From an uncultured Burkholderiales bacterium (GTDB lineage: Bacteria; Pseudomonadota; Gammaproteobacteria; Burkholderiales; Burkholderiaceae), in assembly GCA_946480465.1 (NCBI GenBank), contig CAMLJY010000031.1, positions 4,756 through 68,755 of the forward strand: a DNA stretch of 64,000 bases, given 5' to 3'. The position numbers and the translations under genes were made by a program. Below, one piece after another: positions 8,514 to 17,528 of this stretch. The notes under the pieces are model-generated. The model was not told the origin of the DNA. It worked only from the letters and a program-made list of their open reading frames with translations, and made no database searches. Position 1 is the stretch's first letter. Every line of letters starts with the position of its first letter.

Positions 8514-8678
8514 TTACTTCGAGGCGCTGCGCGACGAGCGCTTTTCGCCGCCTTCGCTGCTGCGCTTGCTCGAGCCGGACTTGGCCTGGGTGCCCGAGGA
8601 CTTCGAGTCGCTCTTCGCCGAGCCGCGGTCGGAGCCGCTTGACTTGCTGCTGCGGGAACCTGATTGTTTCGTTGCCAT
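8514..8678 (-). CDS. Small Ser/Lys/Gly-rich low-complexity protein
   Basis: A 54-residue protein almost entirely Ser, Lys, Gly, Arg and Asp/Glu (MATKQSGSRSSKSSG and so on), hydrophilic and probably disordered. ATG 8678 has a strong AAAGGAG six bases upstream, and a good intrinsic terminator follows, so it is very likely a real monocistronic gene. Its composition resembles small basic stress-related or nucleic-acid-associated proteins, but I recognise no family. Confidence 0.7.
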   Translation of the reverse strand: MATKQSGSRSSKSSGSDRGSAKSDSKSSGTQAKSGSSKRSSEGGEKRSSRSASK

Positions 8679-8876
8679 ATCGAACTCCTTTGACGGTGTT
8701 TCCCCCATCACGCCGTTCTTCTGAATCATCGGCTTGACGGCAGTGTGCGCAAACCCGCCCGGCGCAGCCATCGGACGCCGGGTTGGTGCCGGGTCAGTGC
8801 GTGCCTTCGGCGCCTGTAGGAGACGCGGAGCCGCCGGCGTCGCTTGATCGGGTGCGCGCCGGTGGTCCGAGGGCGA

Positions 8877-9494
8877 TCAGCACGCCGGGCCGGCGACCAG
8901 CGCGGCGGCGTCCTCGGTCAAGGCCTTCACCTCGGCCAGCCAATGGCGGCGATCCGCCTCGCCGCTGCCGGACATGGGCCCGAGCATGCGCCGCACCACG
9001 TCGTGCACGCCGCACAGCGGAAAGATGCAGCGTTTCCACAGCAGCTCCAGCGGATCGCCGAACACCTCCCGCTCGCGTTCGGGCGGGGTATTCGATGTGT
9101 TGAACACCAGCGCACGCCGGGCCTGCAGCAGGCCGGCAGGCACGCCTTCGGGCGGCACGCCGGGGGGGTAGCCGTAAGCGGTGCCGAGCCGGAACACCCG
9201 GTCCACCCAGCCTTTCAGGATGGCGGGCGGCTGGCCCCACCAGTTGGGATGGAACACGAGGATCAGCCCAGCGCGCGCCAGTTCGTCGCAGTGCTGCTCC
9301 ACCAGCGCATCGGTGGAGGTGGTGTTCTGCAGTTCGCCGGTCGGCTGCACGGGATCGAAGCCTTCGGCGTAGAGATCGTGGAAGGCCACCCGGAATCCGT
9401 GTTCGTCCAGCACCGACCGCGCGGCCGCCGCCATCGCATGGCTGAAGCTGGTGGGGCTGGGATGGGCGACGACGAGAAGGGCGAGCATGGTCAT
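8877..9494 (-). CDS. NAD(P)H:quinone reductase-like flavoprotein (flavodoxin-2 fold)
   Basis: A 205-residue protein of the flavodoxin-like NAD(P)H oxidoreductase family (NQO/KefF/MdaB type). It begins with the first beta strand LALLVVAHPSPTSFSH, which contributes the FMN/FAD phosphate loop, and carries the family signature FHPNWWGQPPAILKGWVDRVF near residues 80-100. Such enzymes reduce quinones by two electrons and work in the cytoplasm. The call at family level is firm; whether it serves quinone detoxification or ion-channel regulation cannot be told, and no KefC-like neighbour is present. A second ATG at 9488 is an equally possible start. Confidence 0.85.
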   Translation of the reverse strand: MTMLALLVVAHPSPTSFSHAMAAAARSVLDEHGFRVAFHDLYAEGFDPVQPTGELQNTTSTDALVEQHCDELARAGLILVFHPNWWGQPPAILKGWVDRVFRLGTAYGYPPGVPPEGVPAGLLQARRALVFNTSNTPPEREREVFGDPLELLWKRCIFPLCGVHDVVRRMLGPMSGSGEADRRHWLAEVKALTEDAAALVAGPAC

Positions 9495-9615
9495 GGGCGG
9501 CGGCGGCTCCTATCGCTCCACAGGTGCGTGTTGGCCGGGCCGCCGGCGGCCGCTGGCGGTCGCCGGGGCGCCGGCCGTCGCATCTTAGGTTCAGCCGGGC
9601 GGCCGGCATGCCGGC

Positions 9616-11484
9616 GTGCCGCAGGCTCCGCGGATGGCATGGCATGCTTGCCCCGCCGTGGTCGGATCGAAGGTGGGGTGGGGCGTGAAGGCAGGGGGAG
9701 TCGCATGGGCGGAGCCGGGTGCCCGCCGGGGGTGGATGCTGGGCTGGCTGCTGGCGCTCGCGGCGCTGCTGCCGGCCACGCCGGCACGGGCCGAGGGCGT
9801 GATCGCCGGGCCGGACGGCGTGGCCGCCGCCGCCGCGCCGGCACAGCTGCTGGCCGGCCCGCTGGGCCGCCACGCGCGGCTGCTGGACGAGGTGCCCGGT
9901 GCGCCGCTGACGCTGGAAGGCGCCCGCGCGCGGCTGGCCGAAGGCGGCTTCAGCCCGTCGGCGGCGGAGGTGCCCAACCTCGGCAATGCGGCGCCGCCAC
10001 GCTGGATGCACCTGGTGGTCCACAACCCCGGGCCGGCGCCGCTGGCCTATCGCCTGTACGCCGCGGAAGGCTGGGTCGACCGCATCGACGTCTGGCTGGT
10101 CGCGGCCGGTGCGCAGCCCCGGCACTGGGCCGCGGGGGACGAGCGCTCGCCGGGCCGCCACCTGCGCATCGGCCTGGGCTTCGGCTTCGATGCCGAGCTG
10201 CCGCCCGGCCGCAGCGAGGTCTTCGTGCGGGCCGACAGCGTGGACGCGGCGGCGATGTCGCTGCGGCTGATCCCGCTGGACCGCGCCGCCGCGGTCGAGG
10301 GCGAGACCCAGCACTGGATGGGCCTGGTGCACGGCTTCCTGCTGGCGCTGGTGGCCACCTACGGCCTGCTGTGGCTGGCGCTGCGCGAGCGCAACCACCT
10401 GCGCTACGTCGGCTACGTCGGCGCCTACCTGCTGATGCACCTGGCCTACTCGGGCATCGGGCCGCAGGTGGCCTGGCCCGATTCGCCCGCGATCGGGCGA
10501 TTCGCGATCCTCGGCGGCATGGTGCTGTTTTCCTGCGCGGGGCTCACTTTCGCCCGCAGCTTCCTGGGCCTGGCCGCCTTCGCGCCACGCACCGACCGCG
10601 GCGTGGCCTGGTTCGTGTGGCTGGTGCTGCTGGGCATGGCGACCTGCATCGCGGCCGATGCGCAGCTGCCGGCCGTGCACCTGGCCTTCGCCACGATCAC
10701 GCTCTTCACCTTCGCGATGGTGGGGCTGGGCGCGCTGGGCGTGCGGCATGGCCGCGAACAGGCCGGCATCTTCCTGGCGGCCACGCTGATCAGCATGGTC
10801 GGCACGCTGGTGACCACGCTGTCGGTGATGGGCGTGCTGCCCTTCAACAAGCTGACCTTCCGCGCGGTGGAAGCGGGCGTGATGCTGGAGGCGGCGATCT
10901 GGGCGCTGGCGCTGGGCCTGCGGCTGCGCCGCCAGCGCGAGGACGGCGTGCGCGCGCTGGAGCTGGCGCAGCGCGACCCGCTGACGGGGCTGCACAACCG
11001 TCGCGGCTTCCTGGAGCAGGCGCTGCCGGTCTTCGCGACGGCGGCGCGCAACGAGCGGCCGATGTCCGCGCTGGTGATCGACATCGACCATTTCAAGCAC
11101 ATCAACGACCGCCACGGCCACGCCGGTGGCGACCGCACGCTGGTCGACGTGGCCGAGCGCATCCGCACCGCCTGCCGCAGCGGCGACATCGTCGCGCGCT
11201 GGGGCGGCGAGGAATTCGTGATGCTGCTGCCCGAGACCGGCCGCGAGCAGGCCCTGGCCTTTGCCGAGCGCCTGCGCGAGGCCTTCGCCCGGTCGCCGGT
11301 GCTGCTGGACGACCAGCAGCCGGTGGCCATCACCGCGAGCTTCGGCGTCGCGGTGCGCCAGGGGCCGATGAGCCTGGACCAGCTGCTGCACGCGGCCGAC
11401 AGCGCCCTCTACCGCGCGAAGGACGCGGGCCGCAACCGGGTCGAGTCGTCGACCGACCGCAGCCCGGCCGGCGCGGCCGGATGA
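9616..11484 (+). CDS. Diguanylate cyclase with periplasmic 7TMR-DISM sensor and GGDEF domain
   Basis: Up to 622 residues: a signal-like segment (MLGWLLALAALLPATPARA), a periplasmic beta-rich 7TMR-DISM extracellular domain (about 60-230), seven membrane helices (about 235-430), and a GGDEF domain (about 455-612). The active-site loop is GGEEF (residues 530-534). RSGD sits five residues before it, matching the RxxD inhibitory site that binds c-di-GMP, so product inhibition is expected. It should make c-di-GMP from two GTP at the inner membrane in response to a periplasmic cue. The start is uncertain: GTG 9616, ATG 9634, or a later start near 9685-9736. Confidence 0.9.
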   Translation: MPQAPRMAWHACPAVVGSKVGWGVKAGGVAWAEPGARRGWMLGWLLALAALLPATPARAEGVIAGPDGVAAAAAPAQLLAGPLGRHARLLDEVPGAPLTLEGARARLAEGGFSPSAAEVPNLGNAAPPRWMHLVVHNPGPAPLAYRLYAAEGWVDRIDVWLVAAGAQPRHWAAGDERSPGRHLRIGLGFGFDAELPPGRSEVFVRADSVDAAAMSLRLIPLDRAAAVEGETQHWMGLVHGFLLALVATYGLLWLALRERNHLRYVGYVGAYLLMHLAYSGIGPQVAWPDSPAIGRFAILGGMVLFSCAGLTFARSFLGLAAFAPRTDRGVAWFVWLVLLGMATCIAADAQLPAVHLAFATITLFTFAMVGLGALGVRHGREQAGIFLAATLISMVGTLVTTLSVMGVLPFNKLTFRAVEAGVMLEAAIWALALGLRLRRQREDGVRALELAQRDPLTGLHNRRGFLEQALPVFATAARNERPMSALVIDIDHFKHINDRHGHAGGDRTLVDVAERIRTACRSGDIVARWGGEEFVMLLPETGREQALAFAERLREAFARSPVLLDDQQPVAITASFGVAVRQGPMSLDQLLHAADSALYRAKDAGRNRVESSTDRSPAGAAG

Positions 11485-11491
11485 GCGCTGC

Positions 11492-13384
11492 TCAGCGGCT
11501 CAGGCTGCCCGCGGCCAGCAGCTCCTGGAAGCGCTGCGCGGCGTAGCGGCCCTTGTCCAGGTACACCTGCTCGGTGGGGTGCAGGCCGTCGGGGCAGAGG
11601 CTGGTCACGCTCTGGCCGCCCAGGCGCGCCGTCAGCACCGCGTACTGGTCGATGACCGGCACGCCTTCCTGCGCAGCCACCTCGCGCATCGCGTCGACGT
11701 AGGCGTCCAGCCCGCCCGGCCCGCTGTCACGCGTGGGGTTGGGCGTTTCGAACAGCACCTGCTTGCCCTGGCCGCGCGCCAGCCGCGCCAGCTCGCGAAG
11801 GCAGGACTGGTAGCTCGGGATGTCGTTCTTCCACTGGTCGTTGATCGCATGGTTGAAGATCACGAACTGCGCGTTCGAGTTGGCGATGTGCTGGCCGAAG
11901 GGCGCATGGCGGCCGTTGCTGCCGTTGAGCAGCTCGCAGGCGGTGGAGCCGCTGACGCCTTCGTTGCGCACCTCGCGCGGCTGGCCAGCGGACGCCAGCG
12001 CCGCGGCAAAGGCGGCGGGCGCTGGCGTGTCGACCTGGCCGCCCGAGCCCGAGCGGTAGCCCCACACCGTGGAGTCGCCGTGGTACTCGACGACGCCCGA
12101 GCCGCTGCTGCGGTTCTTCAGCTGCCACACGCGCACGTAACGGATGTCGTACGCGTTGCCCAGGCCGGTGGGCGTGCTGGCGTCGCCGTCGCCGCTGGCC
12201 GCGCCGAACTGCAGGCTCAGCAGCATGAACATGCGTTCGTTCATGTCGACGTTCAGCGTGAAGAAGGGCTGGCCGTCGAAGTAGAAGGTCTGCTTGCCCG
12301 GCTCCCACTTCACCGCGTACTTGTGATAGCCGGCCGACAGGTCCGGCGTGCTCAGCTTGTGCGAGCCGAGGCGCCGGCCTTCGCCGAGGTGGGCGGTCGA
12401 TTCGAACATCACCGGCCGCAGGTCGGCGTCGCCCCAGCCGCTCTCGGGGCCGCCACCGGGGTAGGCCTCCATGATGTCGATCTCGGGCCGGTAGGGGTCC
12501 GGCTGGTCGTGGTTGAGCAGCCAGAAGGCCGGCCACACGCCGCGGCCGCGCGGCAGCTTGGCCTCCATCTCGAAGTAGCCGTAGGTCTGGTAGAACTTGC
12601 CGTCGGTGGTGATGTGGCGGTAGTCGCGGTGGTAGCGCGTGCCGGCGGCGGGGAAGATCTTCAGGCTGCCGTCGCTGACCTCGAAGTTCGGCGTGTCGTC
12701 CGGGGACAGGTACCACAGCTGCGCGGTCCACTTGCTCTCGTCCAGGCGGCTGCCGTCGAACTCGTCGCGGAAGGTCAGCACGTAGTCGGCGGCGTTCTGG
12801 CCGTAGGGGCCATCGCCCGCGGGCGGCTGCGGCGGTTGAGGTGGCTGCGGCGGCGGGGTCGTCGTGCCCTCGGACGCCACTTCGCACACCTTGTCCGCGC
12901 CGGGCAGCGGATCGCCGAAGACATCGTTGTTGCAGGCGATCGAGCCGGTGGCCGTGCGGTAGGCGTACTGGCCGTCCAGGCCGTAGCGCACCTGGCGCGT
13001 GCCGCTGAAGCTGCAGGTGCCGTACTCGTTCGCGCAGTGCGTCCAGCTCGGCGCCGGGGCCGGCGGCTGCGCCACTTCGCAGACCTTGTCGGCACCGGGC
13101 AGGGGGTCGCCGAAGACGTCGTTGTTGCACGCGATCGAATCCGTCGCGGTGCGGTAGGCCCAGTGGCCGTCGAGGCCGTAGCGCACCTCCAGCGTGCCGG
13201 AGAAGTGGCACTGCTCCCACTCGCTGGCGCAGCGGGTCCACTGCGTGTCGTCGCCCATGCCTTGGGCCTGCATGCGAGCGGTGGATGCGGTGGCCGGCGT
13301 GCCGTCGCCGCCGCCGCAGGCCGCCAGCGCCGTCGCGCAGAGGGCGGCCAGCCAGTGCCAGCGCACGGGTGGTCTTAAGATCAT
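11492..13384 (-). CDS. Secreted lipoprotein: two Cys-rich repeats, GH16 glycosidase and SGNH hydrolase
   Basis: The 630-residue protein has a lipobox LAAC (Cys23). Two 56-residue repeats (49-104 and 114-169) share the core RYGLDG...YRTAT...IACNNDVFGDPLPGADKVCEV with paired cysteines; related modules occur in polysaccharide-degrading enzymes. After a PPQ-rich linker comes a GH16 domain (about 200-422) with the catalytic EIDIME motif (nucleophile Glu301, acid/base Glu306). The C-terminal SGNH hydrolase (about 430-630) has GDS (Ser438), the NHAIND block and DGLHP (Asp599, His602). GH16 enzymes cut beta-1,3/1,4 glucans or galactans; SGNH enzymes often remove acyl groups, so the fusion may deacylate and cut one polysaccharide at the cell surface. 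The sugar is not known. Confidence 0.88.
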   Translation of the reverse strand: MILRPPVRWHWLAALCATALAACGGGDGTPATASTARMQAQGMGDDTQWTRCASEWEQCHFSGTLEVRYGLDGHWAYRTATDSIACNNDVFGDPLPGADKVCEVAQPPAPAPSWTHCANEYGTCSFSGTRQVRYGLDGQYAYRTATGSIACNNDVFGDPLPGADKVCEVASEGTTTPPPQPPQPPQPPAGDGPYGQNAADYVLTFRDEFDGSRLDESKWTAQLWYLSPDDTPNFEVSDGSLKIFPAAGTRYHRDYRHITTDGKFYQTYGYFEMEAKLPRGRGVWPAFWLLNHDQPDPYRPEIDIMEAYPGGGPESGWGDADLRPVMFESTAHLGEGRRLGSHKLSTPDLSAGYHKYAVKWEPGKQTFYFDGQPFFTLNVDMNERMFMLLSLQFGAASGDGDASTPTGLGNAYDIRYVRVWQLKNRSSGSGVVEYHGDSTVWGYRSGSGGQVDTPAPAAFAAALASAGQPREVRNEGVSGSTACELLNGSNGRHAPFGQHIANSNAQFVIFNHAINDQWKNDIPSYQSCLRELARLARGQGKQVLFETPNPTRDSGPGGLDAYVDAMREVAAQEGVPVIDQYAVLTARLGGQSVTSLCPDGLHPTEQVYLDKGRYAAQRFQELLAAGSLSR

Positions 13385-13464
13385 TCGGAACTCCTGGATG
13401 CGTCGTTGAAAAAGCCGGCCGCATTCTCAAAAGACGCGGAGTCCAGGGCGAGCGTGAAGGGGTG

Positions 13465-14997
13465 TCAGGGGGGTGTCAAGCAGGTGTCATTCGGTGACCG
13501 CGGTTCCTCGCGCGGCGGTTCGACGCAGGCGCGGGCGGCGCTCAGCATGGCCGTGAAGCGCGCGTCCTTGCGCAGCGGGTCGAACGCGGGCTCGATGTTG
13601 GCGAAGATGAAGGCCGGGTCCAGCGCCGCGGCGCTGGCCTGCAGCAGCGCCAGCGCCTCGTCGGGCCGGCCGGCGTACATGCGCACCATGGCCACCGAGT
13701 AGGCCGGCAGCCGGCCGCCGGCCAGGCGGTGGGCCAGCGCCATCGCTGCCTCGCATTCGGCCTCGGCGCCCGCCATCGCGAAGGCCTGGGCCTCGCCCAG
13801 CAGCGGCGCGGCGTGCTCGGGCAGGTGCCTGCGTACTTCGCGGTACAGCGCCACGGCCGCGTCCGGCTGCTGGCGAAAGCGCCGGATGTCGCCGCGCGTC
13901 ATCAGCGCGGAGAAGTGCTGCGGCGCGATGTCCAGCAGCGCGTCCAGCTCCTTGTCGGCATCGTCCCAGCGGCGCTGCGCCACCCGCAGCTTGGCCATGA
14001 AGAGCCGCGCATGCAGGTAGTGCGGGTCGAGCTGGCGCGCCAGGCGCAGGTCGGCCTCGGCCGCTTCGGTGAGGCCGGCCACGGTCAGGTAGAAGCCGCG
14101 GCCGCCGCGCACCAGCGCGCTCTGCGGCGCCATGTCCACCGCGCGGTTCAACCAGGCCTGCGCGGTGCGCCAATCGTGCCGGTGGCGGTGGTGCAGCACG
14201 CCCATCATGACGACGGCCTCGGCATCGGCCGGGTCCAGCGCCAGCGCCTGTTCCAGCCGGGCCTGGGCCTCGTCGACCCAGGGCACGCTGGGCTCGTGCC
14301 AGGCGCACACCAGCGCCATGCGGGCACGCGCCGCGCCCTTGTGGGCGGCGGCGTAATCGGGCGCCTCGCGCAGCGCGGCGTCGAAGCGGTCCAGCGCCTT
14401 GCGGATCGACGCTTCGTCACCGAGCCGCAGGAAGTGGTCGCCGCGCTCCACCAGGTCGCGCGCGGCGCGCGTGGCGCTGGGGGCCACCGGCGTCTCGTGC
14501 CGGCGCAGCACCGGCACGTAGCTGCCCACCGGCAGCTCGATGCGCAATTGCGCCTGGCGGCCTTCGTCGGCGTAGTAGCGCGCCAGGCGCTGGCGCAGGC
14601 GGCGCGCTTCCACCCGCACCACGTTGTCGGTGCGGGGATCGAAGCGGTCCAGCGCACGGCCGAAGACCTCCACCGCCACGACGGTTTCCTTCAGCACCGC
14701 GCGCTGGCCGCTGCCCGCGCTGTTCACGAGGTAGCGCAACAGCTGCTGCTGCCGCCGCGACTGCATGAAGGCCTTGCTGGCGAGCACGCGCTCCAGCTCG
14801 AAGTCGATCATCGACTGCGGGAAGCCGCCGACGTACTCGGTGGCCGCGGCGGGCGCAGCGCCGCCCGGTTCGCCGTCCTCATTCAGCGGCGGTTCGCTCG
14901 TGATCCTTGAGGTGCCAGACACATCCAGTGGTTCGGCGTCCGAACCCCGTGCGGGCCGCGCTGGCTGCATCGTGGTGCAACCTGGTCCGGCGGCCAT
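13465..14997 (-). CDS. TPR-repeat protein with N-terminal winged-helix-like domain
   Basis: The 510-residue protein has an N-terminal module (about 65-165) with LLRYLVNSA, then LKETVVAVEVFGR, then RVEARRLRQRLARYY. This module is seen in soluble regulators that pair a winged-helix-like domain with tetratricopeptide repeats. Residues 180-490 are helical TPR-like pairs (for example ALDPADAEAVVMMGVLHH). No membrane segment is evident. It lies 80 bp upstream of the GH16-SGNH gene on the same strand and may be co-transcribed with it; a regulatory link to that enzyme is inference. Confidence 0.7.
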   Translation of the reverse strand: MAAGPGCTTMQPARPARGSDAEPLDVSGTSRITSEPPLNEDGEPGGAAPAAATEYVGGFPQSMIDFELERVLASKAFMQSRRQQQLLRYLVNSAGSGQRAVLKETVVAVEVFGRALDRFDPRTDNVVRVEARRLRQRLARYYADEGRQAQLRIELPVGSYVPVLRRHETPVAPSATRAARDLVERGDHFLRLGDEASIRKALDRFDAALREAPDYAAAHKGAARARMALVCAWHEPSVPWVDEAQARLEQALALDPADAEAVVMMGVLHHRHRHDWRTAQAWLNRAVDMAPQSALVRGGRGFYLTVAGLTEAAEADLRLARQLDPHYLHARLFMAKLRVAQRRWDDADKELDALLDIAPQHFSALMTRGDIRRFRQQPDAAVALYREVRRHLPEHAAPLLGEAQAFAMAGAEAECEAAMALAHRLAGGRLPAYSVAMVRMYAGRPDEALALLQASAAALDPAFIFANIEPAFDPLRKDARFTAMLSAARACVEPPREEPRSPNDTCLTPP

Positions 14998-15165
14998 TGT
15001 TTCTCCCTGTTTGAAATTGTGAGGCGAGCGCCTGCGGCGCGCCGCGACGGATCGTCATCAACACATGACGGACCCGCATGATGAAGGGGGCAAGCGACCG
15101 GATGGCATGATCCCGGCCGGCCGGATTAGGGATTGCGTCCGCCACCCACAACTGCTGGAGCACGC

Positions 15166-15957
15166 ATGATCGTCGAGCGCATCTGGACGGGCAACGCCTA
15201 CCGCAACTACAACTACCTGATCGCCTGCCCCGAGACGGGCGAGGCCCTGGCCGTCGATCCACTGGACCACGGCCAGTGCCTGCAGGCGGCCAGGCGCAAC
15301 GGCTGGCGCATCACGCAGATCCTGAACACGCACGAGCACCCCGACCACACCGGCGGCAATGCCGCGGTGGTGGCGGCCACCGGCGCCAAGCTGATCGCGC
15401 ACCATCGCGCCGGCGCGCGCATCCCCGGCGTGGACCGCGGCGTGCAGGCCGGTGACGTCATCAAGGTGGGCAAGACGGTGGAGCTGGAATGCCTGGACAC
15501 GCCCGGCCACACGATGTGCCACATCTGCCTGCGCTCGCACACCGAGCAGCCGGCGCTGTTCTCGGGCGACACGCTGTTCAACGCCGGTGCCGGCAACTGC
15601 CACAACGGCGGCAATCCGGAAGACCTCTACGCGAGCTTCGTCGACCAGCTGGCCCAGCTGCCGGACGACACCCTGGTGTACCCCGGGCACGACTACATCG
15701 AGAACAACCTGCGCTTCACTCTCGCGCGCGAGGCGGACAACGAGGCGGCGAAGGCGCTGCTGGGCGAAGTGAGCGGCCATGACCCGGCCACCGGCCACGT
15801 CACCACCATGGCCGAGGAGAAGCGCATCAACACCTTCCTGCGCCTGGGCAGCCCCAGCGTCATCGCGGGGCTGCGCGCGGCCTTTCCGGACCTGCCGGAG
15901 CAGCCGGATGCGAAGACGGTGTTCGTGAAGCTGCGCGAGCTGCGCAACGCCTGGTAG
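15166..15957 (+). CDS. MBL-fold hydrolase, glyoxalase II-like (hydroxyacylglutathione hydrolase type)
   Basis: A 263-residue metallo-beta-lactamase-fold protein with the metal motif THEHPDH (His56, His58, Asp60, His61), a later GHT, the SGDTLF aspartate and a PGHDY histidine: the full set of binuclear metal ligands. The C-terminal part (EDLYASF, PGHDYIENNLRF) is that of glyoxalase II, which splits S-lactoylglutathione to lactate and glutathione. Family members also include related thioesterases, so the substrate is probable rather than certain. ATG 15166 has GGAG six bases upstream. Confidence 0.8.
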   Translation: MIVERIWTGNAYRNYNYLIACPETGEALAVDPLDHGQCLQAARRNGWRITQILNTHEHPDHTGGNAAVVAATGAKLIAHHRAGARIPGVDRGVQAGDVIKVGKTVELECLDTPGHTMCHICLRSHTEQPALFSGDTLFNAGAGNCHNGGNPEDLYASFVDQLAQLPDDTLVYPGHDYIENNLRFTLAREADNEAAKALLGEVSGHDPATGHVTTMAEEKRINTFLRLGSPSVIAGLRAAFPDLPEQPDAKTVFVKLRELRNAW

Positions 15958-15964
15958 AAGCGGT

Positions 15965-16603
15965 CTACGTCCGCGCGAGCAGCAGCGCGCCGGTGGTGGC
16001 CAGCATGGCGGTGCCGGCATGTTGCGCCAGCGGGCCGGCGGCCAGTGCCGGATACCGCGCCGCGCCGCGGCACACCGCGCAGGCCATGGCGCCCGCGGCG
16101 AGCAGCATGGACGCCAGATGCGCCGCGGCGGCCGCCGCCGCCAGCGCCACCGAGCCCGATGCCGTCAGCGCACGCGCCGGGCCGTCGCTGACGCACAGCG
16201 GCGCCAGCGCCGGCACCAGCATCAGCCCGGTGCCGTGCGCCATGGCCATCAGGCCGGACCACAGCGCCAGGCCGGCGTGGCCGCCGCAGCCGCCGGGCAG
16301 CGCGCCACGCCTGGCATGGCGCAGGCGGACCAACGCCAGCATCAGCAGCACCACGCCGGCCACGCGCTGCGCCAGCCCCCGGTCCACCGCCAGCCCCGCG
16401 GCCAGGCTCCAGGCCACCAGCACGAGCGCGGCAGCGTGGCCCAAGGCCAGGGTCAGCAGCGCGCGCGGCACCTGCGCCACGCTGCCCGCGCGCAGCCCCC
16501 AGCCGGCGGCGAACAGCCAGCCGCCGGCCGGGCTGAGCCCGTGCAGCAGCCCGAGGCCGACGACGGCCAGCCACGGTCCCAGGTCGGCCAGCATGCCGTC
16601 CAT
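15965..16603 (-). CDS. Multi-pass membrane protein of unknown function
   Basis: A 212-residue, Ala/Leu-rich protein with five to six membrane helices. Repeated motifs HGLSPAGGW, LALGHAAAL and MAHGTGLMLVPAL place histidines inside helices, a pattern seen in metal/sulfite-exporter-like and related small transporters, but I cannot assign it to one. A CAVC pair lies near the C-terminus. It ends 7 bp from the convergent MBL gene stop. The start may be 16603 or the nearby ATG at 16594. It follows the DUF899 gene by 18 bp on the same strand. Confidence 0.6.
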   Translation of the reverse strand: MDGMLADLGPWLAVVGLGLLHGLSPAGGWLFAAGWGLRAGSVAQVPRALLTLALGHAAALVLVAWSLAAGLAVDRGLAQRVAGVVLLMLALVRLRHARRGALPGGCGGHAGLALWSGLMAMAHGTGLMLVPALAPLCVSDGPARALTASGSVALAAAAAAAHLASMLLAAGAMACAVCRGAARYPALAAGPLAQHAGTAMLATTGALLLART

Positions 16604-16621
16604 GGCCGCGTCTTTCGTGCG

Positions 16622-17419
16622 TCAGGCCGCGGCCGCGCCCGCGGGCGCATGGCAGCCGCATGCATCGGCCGGGCCCGCCTCGTAGCGGTCGTGGTGGCGC
16701 ACCCAGGCCATCGTGTAGGGCAGGTCGTCCTCGTCCCGGCCCTTGGGCACGAGGTCCAGCAGGTGGTAGGTGCCCATCATCACCTCGACCCCGCGGCCGT
16801 AGGTGGAGTAGGTGTGGAACACCGTGCCCGCGTCGTCCTTGTAGAAGGTGCTGATGCCGGGCGCCTCGTCCTGCGGGAAGGGCCGCATCGCGAAGTTGTA
16901 GAAGACCTCGCCGCGGGCGCGCTCCTCGGGCGTGAAGCTGACGTGGAAGTCGCGGTTGAAGTCGCTGCCGTGCGAGGACACCCAGTTGAACTGCCAGCCC
17001 ATGCGGTGGCGAAAGCGCTCGATCTGCTCGATCGGCGCGCGCGAGACCACCGCCAGCGCCACGTCGCGCTGCGCCAGGTGCGGCTGCATGCCGCCCAGGT
17101 GGTCGGCCATGAAGGAGCAGCTGGGGCAGCCTGCCTCCCAGCCGGGCCCCAGCATGAAGTGCTGCAGCAGCAGCTGCCGGTGGCGGCCGAACAGCTCGGC
17201 CAGCGTGCGCGGGCCGGTGGGCGTGTCGAAGACGTAGGGCTTGTCGATGCGCACCCAGGGCAGGGCGCGGCGTTCCCGGGCGATCTGGTCGCCCAGGCGG
17301 GTCAGCTCCATCTCGCGCTTCAGCAGTGCACGCCGTTCGGCCGTCCATCGCTCGCGCGGCAGCACGGGGTGGGTGGTGGTCGTGGTGGTGCTCGTGGTGG
17401 ACGTGGTGCTCGTGCTCAT
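16622..17419 (-). CDS. DUF899 family protein (thioredoxin-like fold)
   Basis: A 265-residue protein of the DUF899 family. The core reads ALPWVRIDKPYVFDTPTGP, then GPGWEAGCPSCSFMAD, the AhpC/thioredoxin-like region with a CPSC pair, followed by the family blocks WVSSHGSDFNRDF and VFHTYSTYGRG. The biochemical role of the family is not settled; a peroxiredoxin-like or redox function is often guessed. The N-terminus is a run of Ser/Thr (STSTTSTTSTTTTTTH), probably a slippage-prone repeat of ACC/ACG codons. ATG 17419 has AAGGA upstream and is preferred over a far upstream in-frame start. Confidence 0.82.
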   Translation of the reverse strand: MSTSTTSTTSTTTTTTHPVLPRERWTAERRALLKREMELTRLGDQIARERRALPWVRIDKPYVFDTPTGPRTLAELFGRHRQLLLQHFMLGPGWEAGCPSCSFMADHLGGMQPHLAQRDVALAVVSRAPIEQIERFRHRMGWQFNWVSSHGSDFNRDFHVSFTPEERARGEVFYNFAMRPFPQDEAPGISTFYKDDAGTVFHTYSTYGRGVEVMMGTYHLLDLVPKGRDEDDLPYTMAWVRHHDRYEAGPADACGCHAPAGAAAA

Positions 17420-17528
17420 CGTCGTTTCCTTGCTCGGGGTGGAAGAAGAGGCCATGCAGCGGCTCGGCCACCCGGGTGGGCGGGCCTCGCATGTCAGGGG
17501 GGAGGGCAGCGCCTGGAGGCGCTTCAGG

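Noticed and set aside
8794..11546. Long open frames on both strands across the flavoprotein and GGDEF genes
   Set aside because: They are by-products of high GC with stop-poor frames. Their translations are Arg/Gln/His-rich with no domain pattern, while the chosen frames carry full motifs.
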